Counted from the stretch's first letter, positions 23,871 to 32,283 are shown. The stretch is 64,000 nt of DNA from Mycolicibacterium rhodesiae JS60 (GCA_000230935.2 AGIQ01000003.1:1-64000), one strand, 5' to 3'. Numbers and translations: made by a program. The notes: generated by a model not told the origin, from the sequence alone.

Positions 23871-24733
23871 TGGAGATAGGACCTTTCATAGATGACTTCC
23901 ATTGGGCGCGTTGTGGTTCGGCGCAGGATCGTCACGTGCACGCGCGGGATTTCCCCGGTCTGGATCGCCGTGTTGATGAAGCTTTTGGCGTTAGTGGTGC
24001 AGACAGATTCGGCGCCGGGGGCCGGGTAGCACACGTCGATTGCATCGGCCGGGGTGAACCGGCCACCGAGCCGATCTTGACCTTTGGCCCATTCGACACG
24101 GAGTTTCCACCAACGGTCGAGGGCGCTTTCGTGGGCCTCCTCTTGTTCGACATCGAGGCCGTACACCTCGACGTCGAAGTAGTCGTTGTCAGCGAGCTCG
24201 CGAAAGATCCTGGGGCCCTGCAGATGCCAGGTGAGAGTGCCCTCGATGACCACATTCTCCTTGAGGCTGGTGCACATCTCGCGGATGGCTTCAGCGAGGC
24301 GCACCGACTCCACATGCACGAGTGCGGACAATTCGCGGGGCGCGAGCCCACGCCCGTCTGCCAATGGCGCCATGGTCAGCAGGTGGTCGTAGATGCCATC
24401 AGCCATGGCCTGCCTGATGATGTGGTCCTTAATGATGTCGGCATCGATGATGCGGTACTCATCGAGGTTGGCGATCCGGGCCCGCAATAGTGCAGTCTTG
24501 CCGGCACCGGGTGGCCCCGCGGTGACGATGGCGGTGCGACCCCCGAGACGGGGATTGGCCTGGCTCAGATACCAGTCGATGGTGTCTTTCTGGAACCTGG
24601 CCCGGCCGAGGTCGCCGCGCGGGTACAGGCGTGCGGTGCTTTGGGCGGAGTCACGATGCAGAGGCGTTCCGGGAGCCGACAGTGCGGTGAGTTGGGCGGC
24701 GACCTGCGCACGCAGATCACGGGAGGGGTGCAT
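23867..24733 (-). CDS. Zeta-toxin-family kinase
   Basis: This 288-residue P-loop protein has Walker A GPPGAGKT (73-80), EYRIIDADIIKDHII (92-106) with the zeta-type Asp, and IEGTLTW further on. Zeta toxins phosphorylate UDP-N-acetylglucosamine or related sugars and poison cell-wall synthesis. Length fits the family. It follows the antitoxin gene with a 17-bp overlap, so the two are co-translated. The C-terminal part (VHVTILRRTTTRPMEVIYER) is intact. Substrate is not deducible from sequence. Confidence 0.87.
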   Translation of the reverse strand: MHPSRDLRAQVAAQLTALSAPGTPLHRDSAQSTARLYPRGDLGRARFQKDTIDWYLSQANPRLGGRTAIVTAGPPGAGKTALLRARIANLDEYRIIDADIIKDHIIRQAMADGIYDHLLTMAPLADGRGLAPRELSALVHVESVRLAEAIREMCTSLKENVVIEGTLTWHLQGPRIFRELADNDYFDVEVYGLDVEQEEAHESALDRWWKLRVEWAKGQDRLGGRFTPADAIDVCYPAPGAESVCTTNAKSFINTAIQTGEIPRVHVTILRRTTTRPMEVIYERSYLQ

Positions 24734-25190
24734 CGCGTTGGCGGTCGGCCAACTGTTGGAATTCGTCGTCGCTGAGTTGACCGCGGTAGAAGGCCATCTC
24801 GATGGCGTCCCAATCGCCGGTCATGTACGCATCCGTGGCGACACCACCGATGCGGACCACATCCCCGACGGTGTACCGCCAGTTCATCAGCGTGTCCATC
24901 ATCTGCTCGGTGGTGATCATTCCGGCGGTACGCTGGTCAATGATCTCGGAGGGCTTGGGTTTCAGCTGGCTAGGGTCGTCGTTGACGCGCCGCAGGATCC
25001 GCTGGATCGTAGCCTGGGACTGATTACCGACCAGGTCACTGATCTGGCGTTGACTGAGGCCCTGGACGGTCGCTGCTTCATAGATTTCACGCTCAAGTTC
25101 GCGCTCGGCGACCCGCCGACGGGCCGCGATCACGGCCAAGCGCTGCTCGGCCTGATGCGCCATGGTCTGGCTGACGGATTCAGTCGACAT
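24717..25190 (-). CDS. Antitoxin partner of the zeta-type toxin
   Basis: This 157-residue protein starts MSTESVSQTMAHQAEQRLAV behind a perfect AGGAGG site. It has a helix-turn-helix (GLSQRQISDLVGNQSQATIQ) for operator binding. Its C-terminal half (TEQMMDTLMNWRYTVGDVV, then GDWDAIEMAFYRGQLSDDE) is the likely toxin-binding part. It overlaps the toxin gene by 17 bp. A palindrome covers its promoter and ribosome site, which implies autorepression. It is not an epsilon-type antitoxin but an HTH type seen with actinobacterial zeta toxins. Confidence 0.8.
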   Translation of the reverse strand: MSTESVSQTMAHQAEQRLAVIAARRRVAERELEREIYEAATVQGLSQRQISDLVGNQSQATIQRILRRVNDDPSQLKPKPSEIIDQRTAGMITTEQMMDTLMNWRYTVGDVVRIGGVATDAYMTGDWDAIEMAFYRGQLSDDEFQQLADRQRDAPLP

Positions 25191-25195
25191 CCTTA

Positions 25196-25226
25196 CACCT
25201 CCTGATTCATTATGAATCAAGAGGTG
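25196..25226 (-). promoter_or_regulatory. Palindromic operator of the toxin-antitoxin pair
   Basis: The palindrome is centred on 25211: GATTCAT (25204-25210) with ATGAATC (25212-25218), and outer CACCTC (25196-25201) with GAGGTG (25221-25226). Its gene-proximal arm contains the AGGAGG ribosome site, so the bound antitoxin would block both transcription and translation. Confidence 0.8.
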
Positions 25227-25345
25227 TAGGGCGTCAACGGCGGCAGGTGAAGTTGCCGCAGAAGCGTCCGGATAGTCCGTTTGCAGGAGGCCTCGTCGAC
25301 GGAGAGCCCGTACAGCCACCCAATTGCTAGCCGCGCGCGGTTCGG

Positions 25346-25894
25346 TCAGGACCAACATGTCCAGGCGCCGTGGTCACGCACGTCGGCGAAGGGTCGCTCC
25401 GTGGGGTCTGCTCGTAGGTCACCAAGAGGCAGGAGCAGGTGCCTCGCTGCTAGTTGGCCCGTGGTCAGATGTTGAAGTTCGCGCACGGTCGTCGTCACCG
25501 CAGCGGCAACTGTATGAGCTGGGCGTTTCAACATGTCGGTCCATGTCAAGTTGGCGTAGAAGAGCGCCGAGAAGGCTGCTGCCGCCGAGTCTCGGATTGG
25601 CCAAAGCGGTGCAACGACTACCTTCGCACCCGCGTGCAAGAGGGCATCAGGCAACCGATGCGGCGGATGCGGTGCGTCGCTTCGATAGGCGACCGGGCAC
25701 ACCGTCAAGACGACGACCGGAGGGATCAACACCGTGGCCGCCAGCATGCCCACCGTCATCCAGTTTCCCGGGGCCAGCTCCACCGCGGGCTGACCATCGC
25801 GTTCGCCTCCGTGGGTTGCGATGTGTAATTCCTTGGGGGGTCTGACGTGTTGGGTAAGACGCTGCAAGACGTCGAGTTCACGCCGGGCACGCAT
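25346..25894 (-). pseudogene. CHAT-domain (caspase-like) protease fragment
   Basis: The 182-codon frame holds the core of a CHAT peptidase: ELHIATHGGERDG with the catalytic His and VVVLTVCPVAYRSDA with the catalytic Cys. AGAKVVVAPLWPIRDSAAAA and FSALFYANLTW follow. The large N-terminal part usual for CHAT proteins is missing. Its first Met lies two bases from the start codon of the divergent nuclease gene, leaving no room for a promoter. CHAT proteases act in bacterial immune and cell-death systems. This looks like a truncated remnant. Confidence 0.65.
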
Positions 25895-25896
25895 CG

Positions 25897-26607
25897 ATGA
25901 GTCGGGCGAGGATGGCTTGGTGGGGTGCGGCTGTAGCGCTGGCAGTTTTGGTGGCGGTGCAAACAGGGCTGTCGTCGACCGGGCCGTCGACGTTGGTGTC
26001 CGGGGCGGCTCTGCCGACGGTGACTGCGGGCGTTGATGTTCTCGCTGGAGTGCCGGTGGTGCCGGTCCGTGTGCGTCATGGGGATTATCGCCGTGCGGCG
26101 TTCGGGGAGGCGTGGACGGATGACACCGATGCGCCTGGTGGGCACAACCAGTGCGATACGAGGAATGACATCCTCGATCGCGATTTGATCGACAAGACGT
26201 ATGTGGCGATCAGTCGCTGTCCGCGTGCGGTGGCCACAGGTGTGCTGCATGATCCCTACACGAGTACAATCGTAAACTTCCAGCGCGGCAACAAGACTGG
26301 TGCAGCCGTGCAGATCGAGCACATCGTGCCGCTGGCCTACTCGTGGGACCAGGGTGCGTGGGCATGGCCGGAACCGTTGCGTGTCCGGTTCGCCAATGAT
26401 CCGGCCAATCTCCTGGCAGTGCAGGGACAGGCGAACCAGGACAAAGGCGATAATGAGCCGGCGGCGTGGATGCCGCCCAATGCCGCGTTTCATTGTCAGT
26501 ACGCGATGCAGTTCCTCGCGGTGATGCGGGGCTACGGGTTGGCTATTGATGAACCGTCGGTGCCGGTCTTGCGTGATGCGGCGGCAACATCTCCGAGTGG
26601 CCGGTGA
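25897..26607 (+). CDS. Secreted or membrane-anchored HNH-type nuclease (DUF1524/GmrSD C-terminal-like)
   Basis: This 236-residue protein has an N-terminal hydrophobic segment (MAWWGAAVALAVLVAVQTGL) as signal or anchor. The conserved pattern follows: CDTRNDILDRDL, ISRCP, LHDPYTSTIVNF, QIEHIVPLAYSWDQGAW with the catalytic His, and FANDPANLLAVQGQANQDKG. This matches the extracellular HNH nucleases of actinobacteria related to GmrSD C-termini. It would degrade DNA outside the membrane. Its ATG directly abuts the CHAT fragment, so its promoter must lie inside that remnant. Confidence 0.85.
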   Translation: MSRARMAWWGAAVALAVLVAVQTGLSSTGPSTLVSGAALPTVTAGVDVLAGVPVVPVRVRHGDYRRAAFGEAWTDDTDAPGGHNQCDTRNDILDRDLIDKTYVAISRCPRAVATGVLHDPYTSTIVNFQRGNKTGAAVQIEHIVPLAYSWDQGAWAWPEPLRVRFANDPANLLAVQGQANQDKGDNEPAAWMPPNAAFHCQYAMQFLAVMRGYGLAIDEPSVPVLRDAAATSPSGR

Positions 26608-26810
26608 GCAAGGGCTTGTTGGTAAGTGGCGAGTTTGTGTCGAAGCGGAACAAAACCCGGGGAAGCTTCAGTCTCCTAGTTCTCGCCCACCATGCGTGCA
26701 ACGTGTCGAAAATGTGGCGCGATCGGGATGGCGTAACGGCGGCATCGTGAACAGGTGCCCGCTCCGGCGGACGCCTCTCTCGGTGATGTCGTGCTCGTGC
26801 GGCAATGAGG

Positions 26811-27239
26811 TCATCGGACATCGATCCGGTTCAGTAGTCGCACGAGCTCTATGCGTTCGTCGGCGGACAGGTTGGCGAGTAAGTGTTCGCTGGATGTCCG
26901 AACGGCCCGGTCGGCGCGGTCGAACAGTCCTCGCCCCTTGGGGGTGAGTCGGATGGGCAGGCTTCGGCCCGTTGATACGTTGTCGGGTCTGGAGAGGGCG
27001 CCGAGGTCTTGTAGTTCTCGGACGACGGTGTTGATCGCTTGGGGGGAGATCGCCATGCGTCGGGCTAGTTCGGCGGTGGACGCTGCGGGCTGCTCATTGA
27101 GGTGGGTGAGGCACGCGTACTCGGGCATGCCGATGCCGAGGCGTTTGAGTTCCGCGGCAACGGGCGGGCGGAGCACCGTGGCGGCGTGATAGAGCAGAAA
27201 CCCAATCGATCGTCTGCCATCCTCGGTCATATCAATCAT
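26811..27239 (-). CDS. MarR-family transcriptional regulator 1
   Basis: This 142-residue winged-helix regulator starts MIDMTEDGRRSIGFLLYHAA; the ATG 9 bases later is equally possible. The DNA-binding domain reads STAELARRMAISPQAINTVV with the wing VSTGRSLPIRLTPKGRGLF. It is divergent from the first DsbA-like gene. A TCAAG-type palindrome in the shared promoter is its likely operator. It is 36-40% similar by eye to MarR 2 at the far end of the cluster, with the same LGFLLY-type opening. Confidence 0.87.
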   Translation of the reverse strand: MIDMTEDGRRSIGFLLYHAATVLRPPVAAELKRLGIGMPEYACLTHLNEQPAASTAELARRMAISPQAINTVVRELQDLGALSRPDNVSTGRSLPIRLTPKGRGLFDRADRAVRTSSEHLLANLSADERIELVRLLNRIDVR

Positions 27240-27298
27240 CTTGCCATGGTGGTCGATATAGGACTGTTCAACAGGGGGTCTCGACAAGTAATCGTGAG

Positions 27299-27311
27299 TC
27301 AAGTAACTTGA
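27299..27311. promoter_or_regulatory. MarR-type operator between regulator 1 and the DsbA operon
   Basis: TCAAGT and ACTTGA are perfect arms around a single A. The site lies 60 bases upstream of the MarR 1 start and 107 bases upstream of the reductase gene. It shares TCA-G and ACTTGA with the sites at 31673 and 32184. Confidence 0.65.
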
Positions 27312-27417
27312 TACATAACAACCTGCTTGATGGTTGTTCGCGGTGTCCGCCACCTTGGGTTGGGGCCGGATGCCTTGGCCACGATGGCGATTTCTCGCTG
27401 GAACGGAAGTGCTGTGC

Positions 27418-28056
27418 ATGTCTGAACGGTGTCGTATCGATTTCTGGTTCGATCCACTGTGTCCGTGGAGTTGGCTGACGTCGCGGTGGATCGAAGAGGC
27501 GCGGCTGGTTCGTGAATTCGATCTGCAGTATCACGTGATGAGCTTGGTGGTCCTCAACGAGGGCGACCTTCCGCACCAGCTCGATGATCCCGAGATGATG
27601 AGGAAGGTGTATGCGCCGGTCCGGGTCGTCGCTGCGGCAGAAAAGGTCCGCGGTCCTGAGATCATGGGACCGCTGTACACGGCCATCGGCAAGCGAATTC
27701 ATCACGCCGGCAACAGGGGCTTCCAGGATGTTGTGGCCCGGGATTTCGACGTCCTGATCGCCGACGCGCTGGCTGAGGTCGGACTCCAGGCGGAGCTGGC
27801 TGACGCCGCCGCCGACCCATCCTTCGACGAAGCGCTGCGCCGCAGCAACGACGAAGGAATGGGTGTTCCGGGCGCCGGTATCGGCACACCGACCATCCAC
27901 ATCGACGATCAGGCGTTCTTCGGCCCGGTGGTCGGACGCCTCGTTCGCGGCGAGGAAGCGGGCCGATTGTGGGACGCCGCAGTCACTTTCGCGGCCTTCC
28001 CCGAATTCTGGGAGATCAAGCGAGACCGTGGCGATCTTGAGCCGGAATTCTCCTGA
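27418..28056 (+). CDS. DsbA-family oxidoreductase, Rv2466c-like, with CPWS site
   Basis: This 212-residue protein resembles M. tuberculosis Rv2466c, a mycothiol-dependent reductase: RIDFWFDPLCPWSWLTSRWI, LYTAIGKRIHH, GTPTIHIDDQAFFGP and VTFAAFPEFWEIKR. The family's CPWC active site is here CPWS, so the resolving Cys is missing. It could work by a monothiol mycothiol mechanism or only bind. It starts MSERCRID and is first in an operon with a paralogue and an ECF transporter. Confidence 0.88.
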   Translation: MSERCRIDFWFDPLCPWSWLTSRWIEEARLVREFDLQYHVMSLVVLNEGDLPHQLDDPEMMRKVYAPVRVVAAAEKVRGPEIMGPLYTAIGKRIHHAGNRGFQDVVARDFDVLIADALAEVGLQAELADAAADPSFDEALRRSNDEGMGVPGAGIGTPTIHIDDQAFFGPVVGRLVRGEEAGRLWDAAVTFAAFPEFWEIKRDRGDLEPEFS

Positions 28057-28092
28057 CAACACGTCACAAGCACCGCAGAAATTGGAGATAAC

Positions 28093-28737
28093 ATGAGCGA
28101 CAACAACATCAAGGTCGACTTCTGGTTCGACCCGTTCTGTCCCTGGGCGTGGATCACGTCCCGTTGGCTGACCGAGGTGCAGCAGTACCGCGACGTCACC
28201 GTTGACTTCCACTTCGCGGCGCTGGCAATCATCGACGAGGACGATCCGCCCAAATTCCTGAAGATCCCGGAGATCAGTTCCAAGGTCTGGTTGGCGCTGC
28301 GCGTCGTTGCCGAAACGGACCGGTCATACAGTTCCGCGGACCTGACGAAGCTGTATGCCGCTCTCGGCGGCAAGATCCACGGTGGCAAGAACCTCAGCAT
28401 CATGGACATCCTGAACAAGGACATCGCCGGGTTCGTGGTCGACTCCGTCGCCGAAGCCGGTTTGCCGAGCAGCATCCTCGACACACCCGACTCACCCGAA
28501 CTCGATGCCGCCATCCGGGCCAGCATCGATCGTGGACTGCGCGCGCCGGGCGCCATCGCAGGCGTGCCCACCTTGCACATCAACGGCGTGCCGTTCTTCG
28601 GACCGGTCCTCTCGGCCATCCCACGCGGCCATGCCGCGGTGCGGTTGTGGGACGCCGTGGCAACGGTCGCGGCACACCCTGACTTCTGGGAGCTCAAACG
28701 TCAGCAGCCAGACGACCTGGCCCCCATCACCAGCTAA
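28093..28737 (+). CDS. DsbA-family oxidoreductase paralogue with CPWA site
   Basis: This 214-residue protein is homologous to the gene before it, starting MSDNNIKVDFWFDPFCPWAW with a GGAGATAAC ribosome site. The active site is CPWA, again lacking the second Cys. Conserved blocks are LYAALGGKIHGGKN, GVPTLHINGVPFFGPVLSAI and HPDFWELKR. Two adjacent single-Cys paralogues suggest a specialised mycothiol-linked reaction, perhaps as a heterodimer. It is separated from the first gene by 36 bases and from the transporter by 21. Confidence 0.88.
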   Translation: MSDNNIKVDFWFDPFCPWAWITSRWLTEVQQYRDVTVDFHFAALAIIDEDDPPKFLKIPEISSKVWLALRVVAETDRSYSSADLTKLYAALGGKIHGGKNLSIMDILNKDIAGFVVDSVAEAGLPSSILDTPDSPELDAAIRASIDRGLRAPGAIAGVPTLHINGVPFFGPVLSAIPRGHAAVRLWDAVATVAAHPDFWELKRQQPDDLAPITS

Positions 28738-28758
28738 CGAGAAGCGAGAAACGCACTG

Positions 28759-30819
28759 ATGACCATCACCCCAGCACGGCGCGACCGCACCGGAGCTCTA
28801 AGCCCCGGGGAGGTGGCCCGCGCGGCGGTGACGGCAGCGCTGTGCAGCGCAATCGCCGTCACGACCGTTGCGCTGCCGTTCGCGTTCGGGCTGACGATTC
28901 TCGGTGTCGTGCCCATGGCGCTTCTCGCCCGTCGTGAGCGGATGCGGGTCGTGGTGGCCACGGTGGTCGCCGCCAGCATCCTCACATTTCTCGGGGTCGG
29001 ACTCGGCGGCCCGTGTGTGATCGCTGTCTGCGCGTATATGGGCGTCCTGATCGGCCGGTTGCAGCGGCGCGGCGAAGGCATTCTGACCACACTCACTGCC
29101 TTCGCCGTGTCGCTCGCCGCCAGCACTGTGTTCGCAGTGGCACTTACCGGTCTGCTGACCGCACTGGCTGACCTGCGCCACCTCGTCCTCGACGCGATCA
29201 CCGTCTATACCGGGGGTCTCGCATCGGTGATGTCAGCAATTCCAGGTCTTGGCACCGCTGGAGCCGCCATCGCGCCGTTCACCGAGACGTTGATCGAGAA
29301 TTGGCAGATCGTCGTGATCACCGCGTCGATGCTCGGCACCAGCGCAATGGCTGCCATCGGGTGGTGGACGCTCAAACGTCTTCCAGACCACGAAACGGCA
29401 ACCGTTCGGCTCGAACCCGACAACGCAGACGAGGGCGCCGGTCCGATCGCCCCGACTCCCCTTGTCATGCATGCGGTTCGGTACCGATACCCCGGCGCCG
29501 ACCACGATGCGTTGGGGCCGCTGACCGCGACGATAGACCGTGGCGAGCGGGTGGCGGTCACCGGGGCCAACGGCTCGGGGAAGACCACCCTGCTGCGACT
29601 TCTTGCCGGGCAGAAGCCGACCGGTGGCACCATTGGACGGGCCGGCGCCGTCGGACTGGGTCGGTGTGGCGGTACCGCCATCGTCATGCAGCACCCCGAG
29701 AGCCAAGTACTCGGAACACGGGTGGCCGATGATGTGATCTGGGGCCTTCCCGCCGACGTCGACGTCGATATCGACGACATCCTCGATCAGGTGGGGATGG
29801 CGGGCTTCGGCGATCGTGATACGACCGCTCTGTCGGGCGGCGAACTCCAACGACTCGCCATCGGCGCAGCACTCGCCCGCCGACCACAACTGCTCGTCGC
29901 CGACGAGATCACCAGCATGGTGGACCAACCTGGTCGCGAAGAACTTCTTCGTACCCTCCGCGAGGTCACCGAACGATATGACACGGCACTGGTGCACATC
30001 ACGCACTATGACACCGAGGCGTCGGCAGCAGACCGAACGATCACCCTTCCCGGGGCACGCCCCCGCGGTGAACATCCGCAGGAATTCTCGACACTGCCGA
30101 ACACCCCGGTGACCGATGCCGCACCCGGTGACCCTTCGACCCGCTCGGTCGTCCTCGAATTGCGATCGGTCGGATACGAATACGGGCTCGGCACGCCGTG
30201 GCAGTCCTCGGCACTGCGGGACATCACCTTCAGTGTCCACCAGGGCGACGGGCTGCTCATCCACGGTCTCAACGGCTCCGGCAAATCGACACTCGCGTGG
30301 ATCATGGCGGGCCTGACCGAGCCCACATCTGGACAGTGCCTGCTCGCCGGGGCACCGGTGGCCGACCAAGTGGGCAAGGTTGCACTGTCCTTCCAGGCGG
30401 CGCGTCTGCAGGCGATGGGGAATACCGTTGCCACCGAGATCGCGGAGACCGCGGGTCTCGACTTCGATGACCAGACGCGGATCGGTGAAGCGGTCGGGTC
30501 GGTCGGGCTCGACGCATCGCTGCTGCATCGCCCGATCCGGCACCTCAGCGGCGGTCAGATCCGCCGGGTCGTTCTGGCCGGCCTGCTCGCCCGTCGGCCG
30601 CGGGTATTGATCCTCGATGAGCCTTTGGCTGGACTGGACTCGACGAGCACACACGAACTTCTTCGACTGTTGACTCGACTGCGGCACGACGGCCTGACGA
30701 TCGTCGTCATCTCACATGACTTCTCGGGATTGGAAGCCCTGTGCACGCGCGCACTACATCTACGCCACGGCGACCTGACGACACCGATGGTCAACAATCA
30801 GGAGGGCCAACCGCGATGA
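28759..30819 (+). CDS. ECF-type ABC transporter, fused membrane and tandem ATPase domains (Rv2326c-like)
   Basis: This 686-residue protein joins an S-component-like membrane domain (residues ~15-215, about six helices, opening LSPGEVARAAVTAALCSA) to two EcfA-type ATPases. Walker A motifs are GANGSGKTT (~270) and GLNGSGKST (~504). Signatures are LSGGELQRLAIGAALARR and LSGGQIRRVVLAGLLARR. Walker B of the second half is RVLILDEPLAGLDS; in the first half it is QLLVADEITSMVD. It resembles Rv2326c, and with the EcfT encoded next would import a vitamin, metal or other small substrate, not identifiable here. Confidence 0.9.
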   Translation: MTITPARRDRTGALSPGEVARAAVTAALCSAIAVTTVALPFAFGLTILGVVPMALLARRERMRVVVATVVAASILTFLGVGLGGPCVIAVCAYMGVLIGRLQRRGEGILTTLTAFAVSLAASTVFAVALTGLLTALADLRHLVLDAITVYTGGLASVMSAIPGLGTAGAAIAPFTETLIENWQIVVITASMLGTSAMAAIGWWTLKRLPDHETATVRLEPDNADEGAGPIAPTPLVMHAVRYRYPGADHDALGPLTATIDRGERVAVTGANGSGKTTLLRLLAGQKPTGGTIGRAGAVGLGRCGGTAIVMQHPESQVLGTRVADDVIWGLPADVDVDIDDILDQVGMAGFGDRDTTALSGGELQRLAIGAALARRPQLLVADEITSMVDQPGREELLRTLREVTERYDTALVHITHYDTEASAADRTITLPGARPRGEHPQEFSTLPNTPVTDAAPGDPSTRSVVLELRSVGYEYGLGTPWQSSALRDITFSVHQGDGLLIHGLNGSGKSTLAWIMAGLTEPTSGQCLLAGAPVADQVGKVALSFQAARLQAMGNTVATEIAETAGLDFDDQTRIGEAVGSVGLDASLLHRPIRHLSGGQIRRVVLAGLLARRPRVLILDEPLAGLDSTSTHELLRLLTRLRHDGLTIVVISHDFSGLEALCTRALHLRHGDLTTPMVNNQEGQPR

Positions 30820-31640
30820 CCGAAACTGCGGAGGTTCGCCGACGTCGGCATCGACGCGCCCTCATCCTGCTTCGCCCGGTGCCGGGCACGTCGCCGATAC
30901 ACCGACTCTGGGCCGGCACGAAACTGGTCACCGTCGCGATCGTCGCCGTCCTGCTGACCTTGTACCCGGGATGGCCCTCGTTGATTCTCGTCGCTGCGCT
31001 GGCTCTGGTCAGCGCACGCATCGCCGGCGTTCCCCGAGGCGCTTTACCATCAATCCCACTGTGGCTCAGCATATTCCTCTTAGCAGGCGCCCTTATCAGT
31101 GCGGCCAACGCAGGTGCACCGTACATTGCGCTCGGGTCCATCAGCCTCGGCCTTGGCGGACTGCTCAGCTTCCTGCAGATCATCACCCTCGCTGCCGTCA
31201 TGGCCAGTGTCTGTGCGCTCGTATCGTGGACCGCCCACGTCTCTGAGGTCGCACCCGCCGTCAACACCCTGGCGCGCCCACTACGAATATTGCGCCTGCC
31301 GGTCACAGAATGGACCACCACACTCTCACTCGCGCTACGCGCATTCCCGCTACTGCTCAACGAATTCCGCACACTGGCAGCCGCACGCCGACTCCGCCCC
31401 CCACGCCCGCACCGGAACTGGCTGCAACGCCGAACCGACACCAGCAATGTGCTACTCGAAATCCTCGCCACCGCACTGAGCGCCGCCGCACGCCGCGCCG
31501 ACGAAATGGGCGACGCCATCACCGCACGCGGTGGCACCGGGCAGATCACCGCCACCCGCACGCGCCCCCACACCCGCGACGCCGTCGCGATCCTCACAGT
31601 TCTCGCGATCGCGGCGCTGGCGATCGTTCTGCAAAGCTAG
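30816..31640 (+). CDS. ECF transporter T component EcfT (Rv2325c-like)
   Basis: This 274-residue integral membrane protein starts MTETAEVRRRRHRRALILLR; its ATG overlaps the previous stop by four bases. Hydrophobic stretches (VTVAIVAVLLTLYPGWPS, SIPLWLSIFLLAGALISAA) and the EcfT coupling motif AARRADEMGDAITARGGTG are present. The A-R-G type motifs connect the membrane part to the two ATPases. The pair matches the Rv2326c-Rv2325c arrangement. Confidence 0.9.
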   Translation: MTETAEVRRRRHRRALILLRPVPGTSPIHRLWAGTKLVTVAIVAVLLTLYPGWPSLILVAALALVSARIAGVPRGALPSIPLWLSIFLLAGALISAANAGAPYIALGSISLGLGGLLSFLQIITLAAVMASVCALVSWTAHVSEVAPAVNTLARPLRILRLPVTEWTTTLSLALRAFPLLLNEFRTLAAARRLRPPRPHRNWLQRRTDTSNVLLEILATALSAAARRADEMGDAITARGGTGQITATRTRPHTRDAVAILTVLAIAALAIVLQS

Positions 31641-31672
31641 CCGAGGTTCGAGTCCCACACCGCATCTATGTG

Positions 31673-31685
31673 TCAAGATACTTGA
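31673..31685 (+). promoter_or_regulatory. MarR-type operator at the start of regulator 2
   Basis: TCAAGATACTTGA is a 13-base palindrome ending one base before the GTG start of MarR 2. It overlaps a -10-like AGATACT, so the transcript would be leaderless and directly blocked by binding. It is related to the sites at 27299 and 32184. Confidence 0.7.
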
Positions 31686-31686
31686 T

Positions 31687-32130
31687 GTGTCGAGTTACGG
31701 TGATCAACCTCTGGGATTCCTGCTATATCAACTGCTGTCAGCACTGCGGCCGCACGTCAATGCGAAACTGCGGCCGTTCGGGATCGGTTTGGCCGAGTTC
31801 GTCTGCATGCGCAACCTGTCCATGTCACCGGATCAGTCCAACGCCGAACTAGCCAGACGGGCAAACGTAACTCCGCAGGCGATGAACTTGGTGTTGAAGG
31901 CACTTGAGGATGCGGGGTTGATCATGCGACCGGAAACCGTGTCGGTTGGCCGCTCGCAACCGGCTCGGCTGACGAGAAGAGGCGCCGCGCTACTCAAACG
32001 AGCGGAGTCGGCGGTTCTGGCCGCCGACGAAAGCGTACTGGATGCACTTACCCCGGCCAAACGCGATGACCTCAAAAGACTGCTGCACGAGGCAAGTTCG
32101 CAATGTCACAACCCCGAATCTGACGGCTGA
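31687..32130 (+). CDS. MarR-family transcriptional regulator 2
   Basis: This 147-residue regulator starts at the GTG giving VSSYGDQPLGFLLYQLLSAL. Its DNA-binding helix is NAELARRANVTPQAMNLVLK and its wing VSVGRSQPARLTRRGAALLK. No ribosome site fits before the GTG, so leaderless translation, common in mycobacteria, is likely. It resembles MarR 1 in length and motif order, and the two bracket the DsbA-ECF operon. It probably binds the nearby TCAAG-type palindromes. Confidence 0.87.
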   Translation: MSSYGDQPLGFLLYQLLSALRPHVNAKLRPFGIGLAEFVCMRNLSMSPDQSNAELARRANVTPQAMNLVLKALEDAGLIMRPETVSVGRSQPARLTRRGAALLKRAESAVLAADESVLDALTPAKRDDLKRLLHEASSQCHNPESDG

Positions 32131-32174
32131 TCTCCCATGCGGGCGGGGGCGGCATCGCGATCATCAAGCTACTC

Positions 32175-32205
32175 GATATATATCAGGATACTTGATATAT
32201 ATCGG
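32175..32205 (+). promoter_or_regulatory. Extended palindromic operator upstream of the SDR gene
   Basis: CGATATATATCA (32175-32186) and TGATATATATCG (32194-32205) are perfect 12-base arms around GGATACT. The centre contains TCAGGATACTTGA (32184-32196), one base different from the site at 31673. It lies about 80 bases before the SDR start. Confidence 0.75.
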
Positions 32206-32283
32206 TAGGTCGGCGGCGGTGCCACTGTGTTCACCCGCCCCGAATCGTCACACCATCACCTGCGCGACAACAGAGGAGATCCG

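Noticed and set aside
29233..30687. Long minus-strand frame opposite the ECF ATPase gene
   Set aside because: The plus strand shows Walker, signature and coupling motifs over the same interval. The minus frame has no recognisable domain or ribosome site.
31640..31666. tRNA 3' end or att site suggested by GGTTCGAGTCCC
   Set aside because: The bases flanking the TTCGAGT loop do not pair into a T-stem and no other tRNA arm or anticodon stem is present. It is simply the region after the EcfT stop.
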